NCBI GenBank assembly: GCA_041871065.1
Contig: CP168942.1
Span: 2,202,501-2,266,500 of the forward strand
Source of the DNA: Weissella confusa
GTDB taxonomy: Bacteria; Bacillota; Bacilli; Lactobacillales; Lactobacillaceae
Direction of reading: 5' to 3'
Length of the DNA: 64,000 nucleotides
This document shows, one piece after another, positions 7,901 to 15,839 of this stretch. The position numbers and the translations under genes are program-made. The notes beneath the pieces are model-generated. The model did no database searches. It saw only the letters and a list, made by a program, of their open reading frames with translations, and was not told where the DNA came from. How positions within the stretch are numbered: position 1 is the first letter of the stretch; each line of letters begins with the position of its first letter.

Positions 7901-8820
7901 TGCTTGGCAACTTGTCTTTTAGCTAAAGCCGGCCGACGTTTTGCAGGCACCCCTTTTGCAGCCAGTGGCACCGCCGCTGGCTGTTTTTCTTCAGGATCAA
8001 ACAGTACGCTAAACCAAGCAATTAAAATCTGACCAACGACCATAATGGTGCCAACCAAATTTAGATAGACCATCAACACCAACAACGATCCTAATGACTG
8101 GTAAAATCCCACGCTCTTAACCGCAAATTGCGCATACCAGCTAAATCCAGCATTTAGTAATACCAGGATGATGACTTCAATCCCCGATCCAAGCAATGTT
8201 GCCTTCCATGGTAAACGCTTGGCGGGCAATGCGACGTTAAACACGCACATCAACAACCACAGCCCAATTAAAGCAAATAGTCGGCTTTGCTTAGCCAATT
8301 CATCTAGCCAAGGTAAGTCACCAGGAATCGCTTGAATCACTGCCGGCATAATCGCTGTCGCGGCCATAACAATACCGGCCGTAATCAAGATAACCATCAA
8401 CCATAGAAAACTAAACACGCGTGTCAGCATGCCACTCACACGTTCTGGTACATCGTGCACCCCGTTGAACGCTTTTCGAATAACTGCCAGCACCGCACTA
8501 GCTCCCCAAATAGTTGTCACAATTGAGAATGACAAGATTCCAACACCACCACTCAGAACCGACTTAATAATCGGGGCCAAAATCGACATGATATTAGCCG
8601 GTAGATTTGTTTTTAAAGTTGCAATTAACTCAGTCGATGAGATGCCGACAAGTCCGGCAATCGCACCAATACTCATCAAAACTGGTACTAGCGACAATAA
8701 CGTGTAGTATGTGATGGTCGGCCCAACCATGTTTAAGTTGGCGCGACTAATAAATGTTTGTAAATCCGCAAAGCGAAATTGCTTGCGGAATTTTTCGATG
8801 TCTACTTTTAACCCACGCAT
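7870..8820 (-). CDS. YihY/virulence factor BrkB family membrane protein
   Basis: Integral membrane protein, 316 residues from the chosen start, with six hydrophobic segments. Family hallmarks are NMVGPTITYYTLLSLVPVL near the N-terminus, the helix pair around GVGILSFSIVTTIWGASAVLAVIRKAFNGVHDV, and SLGSLLVLMVYLNLVGTIMVVGQ near residue 255. The C-terminus is a basic, cytoplasmic tail ending in KRRPALAKRQVAKHYRKRTTRSS-like residues. I chose ATG 8820 because AAGGAG lies nine bases before it; an upstream ATG at 8877 in frame has no such site. Despite old names (RNase BN, BrkB), the molecular function is not established. Confidence 0.85.
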   Translation of the reverse strand: MRGLKVDIEKFRKQFRFADLQTFISRANLNMVGPTITYYTLLSLVPVLMSIGAIAGLVGISSTELIATLKTNLPANIMSILAPIIKSVLSGGVGILSFSIVTTIWGASAVLAVIRKAFNGVHDVPERVSGMLTRVFSFLWLMVILITAGIVMAATAIMPAVIQAIPGDLPWLDELAKQSRLFALIGLWLLMCVFNVALPAKRLPWKATLLGSGIEVIILVLLNAGFSWYAQFAVKSVGFYQSLGSLLVLMVYLNLVGTIMVVGQILIAWFSVLFDPEEKQPAAVPLAAKGVPAKRRPALAKRQVAKHYRKRTTRSS

Positions 8821-8897
8821 CCCCCTTATCTCCTTCGCTTTTCTTACAGTATCGCAGTTATCGCGTCGCTGGGTCAAAACATTTGCTTAAATGGCAA

Positions 8898-8940
8898 ACA
8901 AAAAACGAGCGAATGTTCCACATGAAACATTCGCTCGTTT
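8898..8940 (-). terminator. terminator whose loop forms part of a parS-like site
   Basis: A 13-bp stem ACGAGCGAATGTT with its complement (8904-8916 and about 8927-8938) is followed on the minus strand by TTTTTTG. It ends the 69-residue gene. The apex of the hairpin is the parS-like sequence at 8914-8929. Confidence 0.85.
8914..8929 (+). promoter_or_regulatory. parS-like site, one mismatch
   Basis: TGTTCCACATGAAACA differs by one base (A for G in the centre) from the Bacilli ParB/Spo0J consensus TGTTNCACGTGAAACA. It lies in a terminator hairpin. Confidence 0.5.
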
Positions 8941-9149
8941 TAATTTTGTGGTCGATTGTCCTTTACGTAATTCCAAAAACTAACCACCGCTGATAGCAAA
9001 TCAACCGCTGGCAAAATGGCAATAAAAATCCATTTCATCGTTGGGTCAGTTGGTCGAAAAATCAAAAACCAAACCGTATCAATAATCAATTGTACAAATA
9101 ATTGTTGTGGTGTCGCCCTAAAAAACGACTTACCAAACGCACCAAACAT
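8940..9149 (-). CDS. small two-helix membrane protein, 69 aa
   Basis: A 69-residue protein with two hydrophobic segments (about residues 18-33 and 38-56), separated by a short charged turn RPTDPTMK and ending NYVKDNRPQN. The order turn-helix-PAVDLLSAVVSFWNYV is reminiscent of small 'phospholipase D nuclease N-terminal-like' membrane peptides, but the match is too weak for a name. AGGGGG lies upstream of the ATG. It is 14 bases downstream of the esterase gene's stop in genome order and is transcribed away from the terminator at 8898, so it may be the last gene of an esterase operon. Confidence 0.65.
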   Translation of the reverse strand: MFGAFGKSFFRATPQQLFVQLIIDTVWFLIFRPTDPTMKWIFIAILPAVDLLSAVVSFWNYVKDNRPQN

Positions 9150-9163
9150 GGTTGCCCCCTAAA

Positions 9164-10057
9164 TCAGAGCCACTTCTCCAAGAAGGCAATCTTCTCATCA
9201 GTGAACTCTGGCGTCATGTATGACGCAGGTCCGTGTCCAGTCCCTTCAACCAAGTGCAAAACTGCCTTTTCTTCAGGAACGAATTGACGAGCCGCGTCAA
9301 TCATATTAACTGTCTGTTGATAAGGTACCACAGCATCGGCCGTTCCTGCAAATGCCAAAATAGGTGGCATTTGGTCGTTAAAGTACATTTCTGGGTTATA
9401 GTTCTTAACGCGTTGTGGCACATCCTTAGGCGCTTGCTTGTTAAACATTTGCCCTTCGAATGAGTCCGCCGTACCCGTTTCAGCATACTTTGGCGTCACA
9501 CCGCTCTCTTCAAATTGTGAAACAAATTGATCAAAAGCATATGGTCCGTACATCGCGATGATGGCATTTACCGTCTCTGGTTGATTGTTATTATCGCCCA
9601 TAAATGGATTTTGCAATGCATCAACTGATGCTGAGACACCAGTCATCACAGCCAAGTGTACCCCTGAAGACTCACCCATCAACGCCACACGATTCATATC
9701 CAATTGATACTCATCAGCGTGAGCACGCAAGAAACGTAGTGCAGCCTTAATCTCGTAAATTTGGAATGGGAAATCCTTTTGGTGAATCAATGAGTAATCC
9801 ACACTCACGACAGCATAGCCCTTATCCAGCATACGCAAAGCCGGTTCTAGTTTGTGTGAACTCTTGTCACCAAAGATCAAGCCACCACCGTAGATATCGA
9901 CGATGACTGGAAATGGTCCTTGACCATCGTTCGGTAGGTAAATATCCATGCTGTGACGGTCACCATCCATGTAGGCCACATCGTGCCATTGTTGCTTAAT
10001 GTAGTCGGTTTCGGCTGGGACCTTTTGATAGTCTCGCTCAATAAACTTTTCTGCCAT
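9164..10057 (-). CDS. alpha/beta hydrolase, hormone-sensitive-lipase-like esterase
   Basis: A cytoplasmic 297-residue esterase of the HSL/BD-FAE group. The oxyanion-hole motif is VDIYGGGLIFG near residues 53-63, where the family's usual HGGG is YGGG. The nucleophile elbow is GESSG with S130. The acid is probably the aspartate of AGTADAVVPYQQT near residue 240, and the histidine lies in GTGHGPASYM near residue 275. No signal peptide is present. Short-chain carboxyl esters are the likely substrates. The start has only a weak Shine-Dalgarno (AAGTGAGCG). It is followed by the small membrane protein gene. Confidence 0.87.
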   Translation of the reverse strand: MAEKFIERDYQKVPAETDYIKQQWHDVAYMDGDRHSMDIYLPNDGQGPFPVIVDIYGGGLIFGDKSSHKLEPALRMLDKGYAVVSVDYSLIHQKDFPFQIYEIKAALRFLRAHADEYQLDMNRVALMGESSGVHLAVMTGVSASVDALQNPFMGDNNNQPETVNAIIAMYGPYAFDQFVSQFEESGVTPKYAETGTADSFEGQMFNKQAPKDVPQRVKNYNPEMYFNDQMPPILAFAGTADAVVPYQQTVNMIDAARQFVPEEKAVLHLVEGTGHGPASYMTPEFTDEKIAFLEKWL

Positions 10058-10083
10058 GTGTTTCGCTCACTTTCCTAGACAAA

Positions 10084-10118
10084 TAAAAAAGGTGAATGCA
10101 TATCTGCATCCACCTTTA
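10084..10118 (-). terminator. intrinsic terminator
   Basis: AAAGGTG plus ATGCA pairs with TGCAT plus CACCTT; on the minus strand a run of T follows. It terminates the permease at 10131. Confidence 0.8.
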
Positions 10119-10130
10119 TCATACACTATT

Positions 10131-11474
10131 TTAATCTTTAACTCGGCGACTAAGGGCAATCATGATGATAAACCAGATAATAGCCAAGACCGTTGTTGGC
10201 ATCGTTGACTTCGTAAATAGCAAAATCAAGAAGATACCGGCTAGGAAAGCCATCGTTAGGTAATCCGTAAATGGCGCTCCTGGCATCTTGAAGTGTTGTT
10301 CACCATTCTTGAAGTCATCTGATTGACGGTAACGCAAGTGCGCAAACACAAGCACGCCGTAGATAACCACAAAGGCGGCTGAGGCAACTGATGTCACCAA
10401 ATCAAACGCGTTTGATGGGAACAAAACATTCACAACGGCTGCCAAAGCAATCAAAATCGCTGAAATGTTGATGGCGTTACGTGGAATGTAACGACGGTTC
10501 AACTTACCAGCGTAACCCTTTCCATTAGATAATGAGAAAAGCATACGACCAGTTGTAAACAGTGAACTGTTCAATGATGATGCGGCGGCCGTCAACACAA
10601 CGAAGTTAATGATTCCAGCCGCAGCTGAAATACCGATACCGGCAAACACTTGCACGAATGGTGATTCATTCGCGTTGTAATTCGTCCATGGTTGAATACT
10701 CATGATGGCAACCAATGCACCAACGTAGAAAATCAAGATTCGGATGATAATTGAATTAATTGACTTTGGAATCGTCTTCAATGGATCCTTTGTTTCAGCA
10801 GCCGTCATACCGACGAACTCAATTCCCAAAAAAGCGAAGAAGACCATTTGGAACGCTGCCAAAATTTGATGACCTTGGTGAGCCACAACACCATGTTGCC
10901 ATAGGTTTGATAGGCTCGTTACCCCGGCAGACGTCTTCGTGTGCATCACAATCATAATAATTCCAGTCACAATCATCGCTAAGATAGCCACGATTTTAAT
11001 CATTGAGAACCAGAATTCCGTTTCACCAAAGGCTGAAACGGCAATGATGTTAATCCCGTAAAGGGCTGCCAAGAAGATGATTTCCCAAATCCAAACTGGA
11101 ACTGATGGGAACCAGAACTTCATATAAGTTCCAACGGCCGTCAACTCAGCCATCGCAATCGTAATCCAGCCAATCCAATACGTCCAACCGATGACGAAGC
11201 CGGCCTTTTTGCCAAGGTACTTCTCAACGAATCCGACAAAAGTTGGCTTATCGGGATCAGTAAGCAACAATTCTCCCAACGCGCGCATCATCCAGAACAT
11301 GAACAATCCGGTGATGATGTAGATTAGCAGAATAGCTGGACCTGCTGTACTAATTGAGTGACCAGCACCCAAAAACAGCCCAGTTCCGATCGTCCCACCA
11401 AGCGCAATCATCTCAACGTGGCGACTTGAAAGCCCACGTTCTAGCTTCTGATTAGAAGCTTCTTGCTGTGCCAT
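10131..11474 (-). CDS. amino acid permease, AAT family
   Basis: Twelve-helix proton-coupled amino acid transporter of 447 residues, the usual size for the AAT family (LysP, GabP, AroP relatives). The conserved N-terminus LERGLSSRHVEMIALGGTIGTGLFLGAGHSI is clear, as is the FFAFLGIEFVGMTAAETKDPLKTIPKSIN segment in the middle, which marks this family. I chose ATG 11474, which follows AAAGAGAG by eight bases, rather than an upstream in-frame GTG at 11483. Upstream on the minus strand lies a TATACT -10 and an 8-bp GTTGCAAC palindrome near 11534. The gene ends at its own terminator. Substrate not assignable from sequence. Confidence 0.9.
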   Translation of the reverse strand: MAQQEASNQKLERGLSSRHVEMIALGGTIGTGLFLGAGHSISTAGPAILLIYIITGLFMFWMMRALGELLLTDPDKPTFVGFVEKYLGKKAGFVIGWTYWIGWITIAMAELTAVGTYMKFWFPSVPVWIWEIIFLAALYGINIIAVSAFGETEFWFSMIKIVAILAMIVTGIIMIVMHTKTSAGVTSLSNLWQHGVVAHQGHQILAAFQMVFFAFLGIEFVGMTAAETKDPLKTIPKSINSIIIRILIFYVGALVAIMSIQPWTNYNANESPFVQVFAGIGISAAAGIINFVVLTAAASSLNSSLFTTGRMLFSLSNGKGYAGKLNRRYIPRNAINISAILIALAAVVNVLFPSNAFDLVTSVASAAFVVIYGVLVFAHLRYRQSDDFKNGEQHFKMPGAPFTDYLTMAFLAGIFLILLFTKSTMPTTVLAIIWFIIMIALSRRVKD

Positions 11475-11623
11475 AGTTAACACTCTCTTTCTGACTTTTT
11501 ATTTAATTTTATTTTCCATTCGAGCTGTCGCAAAGTTGCAACACTCTTTCTAGTATATAAGAATTCACTCATTTTTCAAGATTTCGGCAACGTAAGGCTA
11601 TTAATATTTCTTTTTTCGCAAAC

Positions 11624-11656
11624 AAAAACGGCTAGGTTCAACAGAGCCTAGCCGTT
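11624..11656 (-). terminator. intrinsic terminator
   Basis: ACGGCTAGG with its complement GCCTAGCCGT forms a stem followed by TTTTTG on the minus strand, ending the 136-residue gene. Confidence 0.85.
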
Positions 11657-11664
11657 AATTGATT

Positions 11665-12075
11665 TTAGTAGTTTGGACCTGGGAAGTCGTCTGGCGTCAT
11701 GTCGTTCAAACGCTTCAACAAGCGACGCAAGATACCCTTCTCAGTCATAGCTGCCCACATACCTTCCAAACGACGCTCACCGTAAATGACAACAGATGTC
11801 ACAGCGCGCAAGTCGCGGAAGTCTGAGCTAGTACGTGAAATTTCATCCACTTCTTCTTCAGGCAACTCTTGGTGGCCCTTTTGCTTCAACGTACGATCGA
11901 AGTTGCGGTCAAAGTAATCTGACCACTCAAAAGCCTTAGCAAGCTCAATCATGCGTTCGTCGTATTGTGGGTGTCCATCAGCGACAGCCCCCATTACCCA
12001 AGGAATTTCCTTGCCTTCAATTTCTGCCAAAAAGGCGTCCCACTTCTTAAAATCAAAAGGGTGTTCTTTTGCCAT
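11665..12075 (-). CDS. hypothetical soluble protein, 136 aa
   Basis: A charged cytoplasmic protein that I do not recognise. It begins MAKEHPFDFKKWDAFLAEIE, has an alpha-helical look, and contains a basic stretch EKGILRRLLKRLNDMTPDDF close to the C-terminus. The start is well supported by AAGGAGG eight bases upstream. It lies 100 bases downstream of glutamate-cysteine ligase on the same strand, without an obvious terminator between them, so co-transcription is possible. The sequence shows no cysteine or binding motif that links it to glutathione. Confidence 0.72.
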   Translation of the reverse strand: MAKEHPFDFKKWDAFLAEIEGKEIPWVMGAVADGHPQYDERMIELAKAFEWSDYFDRNFDRTLKQKGHQELPEEEVDEISRTSSDFRDLRAVTSVVIYGERRLEGMWAAMTEKGILRRLLKRLNDMTPDDFPGPNY

Positions 12076-12175
12076 TAGTTGCCTCCTTCATTTTGACGAG
12101 AGTGCCCAATGTTTCGACCGTCCTCTCGATATCACGAAAGCTATTGTAACACTTTACTTCCTTTTAGTCAGTAAA

Positions 12176-13636
12176 TTAGGCCGGCAATATTTCTGGGAAC
12201 AATTCCGTCAGGTCCTTGGCTTCGTGCAAAACTTCGACGTGGTCACCAACTGACAGTGTCACTTCATCGCGAGTACGTTCTTTAACTCGCACGCCCAACT
12301 CATATGCCTGCCTTACAACGCTGGCTAATTCACCACGACCAAATAAATCCTCAAACTGTTCATCATGTTTCACGTGGAACAAATCACGACGCTCATTACC
12401 AAGGTTCGTCGCCCACTCTTGGAGCTCATCTGGCGTCTTAGCAAGGGCCGCAATTTTAGCAGCCGGCGTCTTACTTGGCGTTAAGATACGTTCTGCAATT
12501 AAGGATAACCCATCGTTAAAGCGCATACCAAAATGATCCGCCAACTTTGACACTTCGCCCATCAAAGTCATTGCCTCCTTTTGATTAGGCAATTTATCCG
12601 TCGGTGACTGCATTGCAACCTCATTCGCTAACTCATTTGCACGTACCAAATCATCTGCCGAGTACACCTCGTCTTGGAGCAACAAGTAAATAATTACCAA
12701 GTGAATGATGTTCAACGCATTTTCAGAGATACCGGCTGGATCAAATGGATCGGCATCCAAAATGCGCAATTCCAAGTATCGTACACCTTCCGTGGCCATC
12801 GCTTCCTTTGTCTCTGGTCCCTTAAAACGGACCGTGCCATAGAACTCGTGGTTTGAATACAAATCGCCAGCCTGGATGTGCTGATCGATTTGTGCCAAAT
12901 GATCTGTCAGGTTCGTCGCATAGTCGACCTGGATATTTGCATCGTTCGCAAACCCAAATTGACTCGTACGCAAAGAGCGCACCGGATGATCAAGCTCTGG
13001 CAGGCGCGAATCAGTCGAATTCAAACTAAATGGCGTTGCCCCAAACAAGTACACAAACAACCAACGATTCACCGAAATCGCTTGCGCCAACTTGAAATAA
13101 ACGCAATTCTTGTACGTCACATAGTCAGTTTCATCGCTCAACGCAAACAACTTTTGCAACAACGATTCTGGCAATGAATAATTCAAGTGAAGGCCAGTAA
13201 TGATCTCATGGGTTGAGCCATATTTATCCGTTAACCAATCGCGGTACTCACTAATCCATGGTCGATCAAACGTTTCATCAACCCACTGTAAATCGTCGGG
13301 CGTCAAACGTGGTGGCATACTCAATGGCCAAATCGTTTCGTTGTCAGCCATGTGGTCACGCAACACCCATTGCAATTGCAGCAACAAATCGCGCGCCATT
13401 TCAAATGACGTTGCTGGCTCAGTGACGATTTCTGATTGTGTTTCGCTATAATCCGTTTGCAAATAAGGATGCGTTGCTCGCGGACCTAACGTATCCGGAT
13501 ATACGCGACGGCTCAAGCGTCCTTCTTCCGTGACGCGATGCTCTTCGATTTCGATGCCGAAACGGCCACCCAGCAATTCGTGATATAAATCATTTTCAGC
13601 AACTAGCTTGCCAATTTCCAACTGGTTTTCTGCCAT
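12176..13636 (-). CDS. gshA: glutamate--cysteine ligase
   Basis: ATP-dependent ligase joining glutamate and cysteine to gamma-glutamylcysteine, the first step of glutathione synthesis. The 486-residue chain has the family N-terminus HELLGGRFGIEIEEHRV, then the segment YPDTLGPRATHPYLQTDYSETQSEIVTEP that forms the glutamate/magnesium site, and TGLHLNYSLPESL further on. The length corresponds to the GshA half of the Gram-positive bifunctional GshAB enzymes; the C-terminal ATP-grasp half for glutathione synthetase is absent and no gshB is nearby. The product may therefore stop at gamma-glutamylcysteine unless a second gene is elsewhere. A parS-like site is embedded in the coding sequence (12366). 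Confidence 0.9.
   Translation of the reverse strand: MAENQLEIGKLVAENDLYHELLGGRFGIEIEEHRVTEEGRLSRRVYPDTLGPRATHPYLQTDYSETQSEIVTEPATSFEMARDLLLQLQWVLRDHMADNETIWPLSMPPRLTPDDLQWVDETFDRPWISEYRDWLTDKYGSTHEIITGLHLNYSLPESLLQKLFALSDETDYVTYKNCVYFKLAQAISVNRWLFVYLFGATPFSLNSTDSRLPELDHPVRSLRTSQFGFANDANIQVDYATNLTDHLAQIDQHIQAGDLYSNHEFYGTVRFKGPETKEAMATEGVRYLELRILDADPFDPAGISENALNIIHLVIIYLLLQDEVYSADDLVRANELANEVAMQSPTDKLPNQKEAMTLMGEVSKLADHFGMRFNDGLSLIAERILTPSKTPAAKIAALAKTPDELQEWATNLGNERRDLFHVKHDEQFEDLFGRGELASVVRQAYELGVRVKERTRDEVTLSVGDHVEVLHEAKDLTELFPEILPA
12366..12381 (-). promoter_or_regulatory. parS-like site, exact match to consensus
   Basis: On the minus strand TGTTCCACGTGAAACA matches TGTTNCACGTGAAACA at every defined base. 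It lies within the gshA coding region, which is common for parS sites. Confidence 0.65.
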
Positions 13637-13725
13637 ATTTCAAACGTGCCCTTCTGCAGTATTTAAAAAATATTATAAATCAATGAGATGACTTTAACAG
13701 CAAAATCTTTTTTGACCCTTTTTAT

Positions 13726-13754
13726 TTGTCCACTTTTATAAAAGCGACTATTAT
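13726..13754 (+). promoter_or_regulatory. promoter for NAD(P)-binding protein gene
   Basis: TTGTCC (13726-13731) and TATTAT (13749-13754) are separated by 17 bases, placing the transcript start about 25 bases before the ATG at 13786. Confidence 0.6.
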
Positions 13755-13785
13755 AAGGCTTGAAAAAACAGACTGGAGTATGCAC

Positions 13786-14427
13786 ATGAAGATTGGAATT
13801 ATCGGGGCAACCGGAATGGCCGGTTCTGCCTTTGTTATCGAAGGTTACCAACGCAGGAACCAAGTTACTGCAATCACACGTTCAGCTGGCAAGGTGACAC
13901 GTATGATTGGTAATGAAATCCCTTCTTTCGAACGTCAAAACTTCGAATTGACGCGCGAAGACCTAACACAATTTGATGTTATCATCGTCGCTTCGAACTT
14001 TACTCGCGCTAGTGATCACGTTCGTTTCGCCGAATATCTACACGACCAATTGGCTGGCACTGACGCCCCTATCGTCGTCTTCATTGTTGGTTCTTCAACT
14101 TTGCAAATGCCTGATGGATCAGTTATGGCTGATCGTCTAGGTTTGATGCGTGGACAAGCACCTTGGATTGAAGCAGCAATCGAGCAAGCTAACGAATACA
14201 AGTACTTGCAAACGGTTGATGATTTCGCCTGGATGGCAATCTCACCACAACAAGCCTTTATGCCAGGTCCTGCAACACCAACATACTTGAAGTCAGACGA
14301 TGCTTTGATCTTCAACGCACGTGAGGAATCACGTGTTACGACTGGTACGTTGGCCAAGGCTTTGTATGATGAGTTGGAAGCTCCTACTCACATCCACGGT
14401 CGTTTCACGGCAGCTGACAAGTTCTAA
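13786..14427 (+). CDS. NAD(P)H-binding Rossmann protein (atypical SDR)
   Basis: A 213-residue single-domain Rossmann protein resembling the YwnB/NAD(P)-binding atypical short-chain dehydrogenase group. The dinucleotide loop MKIGIIGATGMAGSAF is at the extreme N-terminus, with the glycine pattern G-x-x-G-x-x-G. There is no YxxxK active-site pair in the standard place, as expected for atypical members such as flavin reductase- or biliverdin reductase-like proteins. I chose ATG 13786 because GGAG lies seven bases upstream; an ATG six bases earlier overlaps that spacing poorly. The gene has its own promoter and shares a terminator with the SnoaL-like gene. Confidence 0.85.
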   Translation: MKIGIIGATGMAGSAFVIEGYQRRNQVTAITRSAGKVTRMIGNEIPSFERQNFELTREDLTQFDVIIVASNFTRASDHVRFAEYLHDQLAGTDAPIVVFIVGSSTLQMPDGSVMADRLGLMRGQAPWIEAAIEQANEYKYLQTVDDFAWMAISPQQAFMPGPATPTYLKSDDALIFNAREESRVTTGTLAKALYDELEAPTHIHGRFTAADKF

Positions 14428-14485
14428 CAAAAACATTACCGTGTCTATTTAAAACATATACAATCCAATCCCAAAATACGGTAAT

Positions 14486-14522
14486 TAAAAAGCTGACAGT
14501 CTTCATGACTGTCAGCTTTTTT
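14486..14522. terminator. bidirectional terminator
   Basis: AAAAGCTGACAGT pairs with ACTGTCAGCTTTT around a short loop between two convergent genes. Confidence 0.88.
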
Positions 14523-14528
14523 GTACTA

Positions 14529-15299
14529 TTAAAACTTACCGTTGTCGTTAGCCCACTTGTCTCGGGCCGGAATTTCTTCAATGATATCCCAGTGTTCTAC
14601 AATCTTGCCATCAGCAACACGGAATAGGTCGTAGAATGTCACTGCCTTACCGGCAAATTCACCATCCCCCATCACCAATACAAAGTTTCCTTGGCCCAAG
14701 ACCTTGAATACCTTGTCGTAAACCATGGCAACGCCTTGTTCAGCCATCGCTGCAAAGGCCGTTGTAAGGCCCGTCAAACCATCAGCAATGTCTGTATTGT
14801 GTTGGATGTAGTCTTCACCAGCAATGTATTCTGGTAGCTTTTCTGGCTTTTCACCACGCAAAACGTCGCGCACGAAGTCTGATACCAATTGCTTGTTGTC
14901 GTCAGTCTTGTCCAAATCAGTCACAACCGTTTCACCGTCGAATTGCGTGTGACCTGATGGGTTCGGTGCCACCACGTTAGTCACGTTATCCCAGTGTTCC
15001 GCAATCTTGTCACCTTCAAAGCGGAAAACATCAAAAGCAACTTGATCACCTGAACCGGCAAAGTTCACAACGTTTTGCAAAACGACAAAGTCACCATCTT
15101 CAAATGAACGAACCGTTTCCAACGTTGTCTTCACAGGTGCTTCTTGCAAGCCCTTAACTGCGCCAATAAACGCGTCGCGGCCATCCCCAAAGTTCAAATT
15201 GTGTTGCTTGTAGGTAGGCAACGCGCTCGCTTCAGCAACCGCGATATCACCTGAAACAAATGTACCAACCAATGCTTTTGCAATGTCTGTATGGGTCAT
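14529..15299 (-). CDS. tandem SnoaL-like (NTF2-fold) protein
   Basis: A 256-residue protein made of two SnoaL/NTF2-like halves. The duplication is visible: half one (about residues 5-120) ends GDKIAEHWDNVTNVV and half two (about 130-250) ends DGKIVEHWDIIEEIP, and each is preceded by a VVLQN/FVLVMGD strand and a F-R/F-D-F-F pattern. The fold serves as small-molecule binding or isomerase/cyclase scaffold; a reaction cannot be named. The start at 15299 is fixed by GGAGG nine bases upstream. It is divergent from an HxlR regulator 166 bases away, with palindromes between them, so it is the likely target of that regulator. Confidence 0.82.
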   Translation of the reverse strand: MTHTDIAKALVGTFVSGDIAVAEASALPTYKQHNLNFGDGRDAFIGAVKGLQEAPVKTTLETVRSFEDGDFVVLQNVVNFAGSGDQVAFDVFRFEGDKIAEHWDNVTNVVAPNPSGHTQFDGETVVTDLDKTDDNKQLVSDFVRDVLRGEKPEKLPEYIAGEDYIQHNTDIADGLTGLTTAFAAMAEQGVAMVYDKVFKVLGQGNFVLVMGDGEFAGKAVTFYDLFRVADGKIVEHWDIIEEIPARDKWANDNGKF

Positions 15300-15385
15300 A
15301 ATTTCGTACCTCCAAGTACTTTTTTTCAAAATAGTTCTTGTCTATGCCTATAATATATCGCACGCGGATAAATTGCATAAGTAGG

Positions 15386-15420
15386 CACTTTAAAGTGGCA
15401 TAGTTTCCCTAAAGAAACTA
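15386..15420. promoter_or_regulatory. palindromic operator candidates between SnoaL-like gene and hxlR-type gene
   Basis: Two perfect inverted repeats stand side by side: CACTTTAAAGTG (15386-15397) and TAGTTTC-N6-GAAACTA (15401-15420). They sit in the divergent promoter region and are good candidates for the binding site of the adjacent winged-helix regulator. Confidence 0.5.
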
Positions 15421-15465
15421 TTGTGTGATACATTAGCTTCACAGAAAAAAACAAGGAGACACCCA

Positions 15466-15801
15466 ATGACGTTCAGTATCGACATGACCCCAGAAATTGC
15501 CGAGAAGCTCGTGACCCTTAACGAACTCCACCGCAATCGTTGGCGTCCAGACATCGTTAACCTCTTATTAGAGGAAGGGACGCTCCGCTTTGGCGAATTG
15601 CAAAAGAAGCTGGGCATCACGCAGAAAGTGCTGACTAGCAATTTGAAATGGCTAGAAGAAAATAAAATTTTGACCCGCACCGTTTACCCTGAAGTGCCAC
15701 CCCGCGTTGAATATTCATTAACCGACGTTGGGCAACAACTACAAGACGTTCACGAAGCGATGCGTATCTGGGCTGACTACTACGTGACTCACGTTAAATA
15801 G
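15466..15801 (+). CDS. HxlR-family winged-helix transcriptional regulator
   Basis: DNA-binding protein of 111 residues. The HxlR pattern is clear: NRWRPDIVNLLLEEGTLRFGELQKKLGITQKVLTSNLKWLEENKILTRTVYPEVPPRVEYSLTDVG-type order, with the recognition helix at ITQKVLTSNLK and the wing at YPEVPPRVEYSLT. The redox cysteine found in some members (HypR, YodB) is absent: there is no cysteine in the protein. The start follows AAGGAG. Its divergent partner is the SnoaL-like gene, and HxlR regulators usually control the divergent neighbour. The inducer is unknown. Confidence 0.88.
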   Translation: MTFSIDMTPEIAEKLVTLNELHRNRWRPDIVNLLLEEGTLRFGELQKKLGITQKVLTSNLKWLEENKILTRTVYPEVPPRVEYSLTDVGQQLQDVHEAMRIWADYYVTHVK

Positions 15802-15839
15802 AAAAATGGCGCTACCTCGCAAGAAGTAGCGCCATTTTT
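15802..15839. terminator. bidirectional terminator
   Basis: AAAATGGCGCTAC pairs with GTAGCGCCATTTT around a nine-base loop, between the convergent regulator and AI-2E family genes. Confidence 0.87.
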
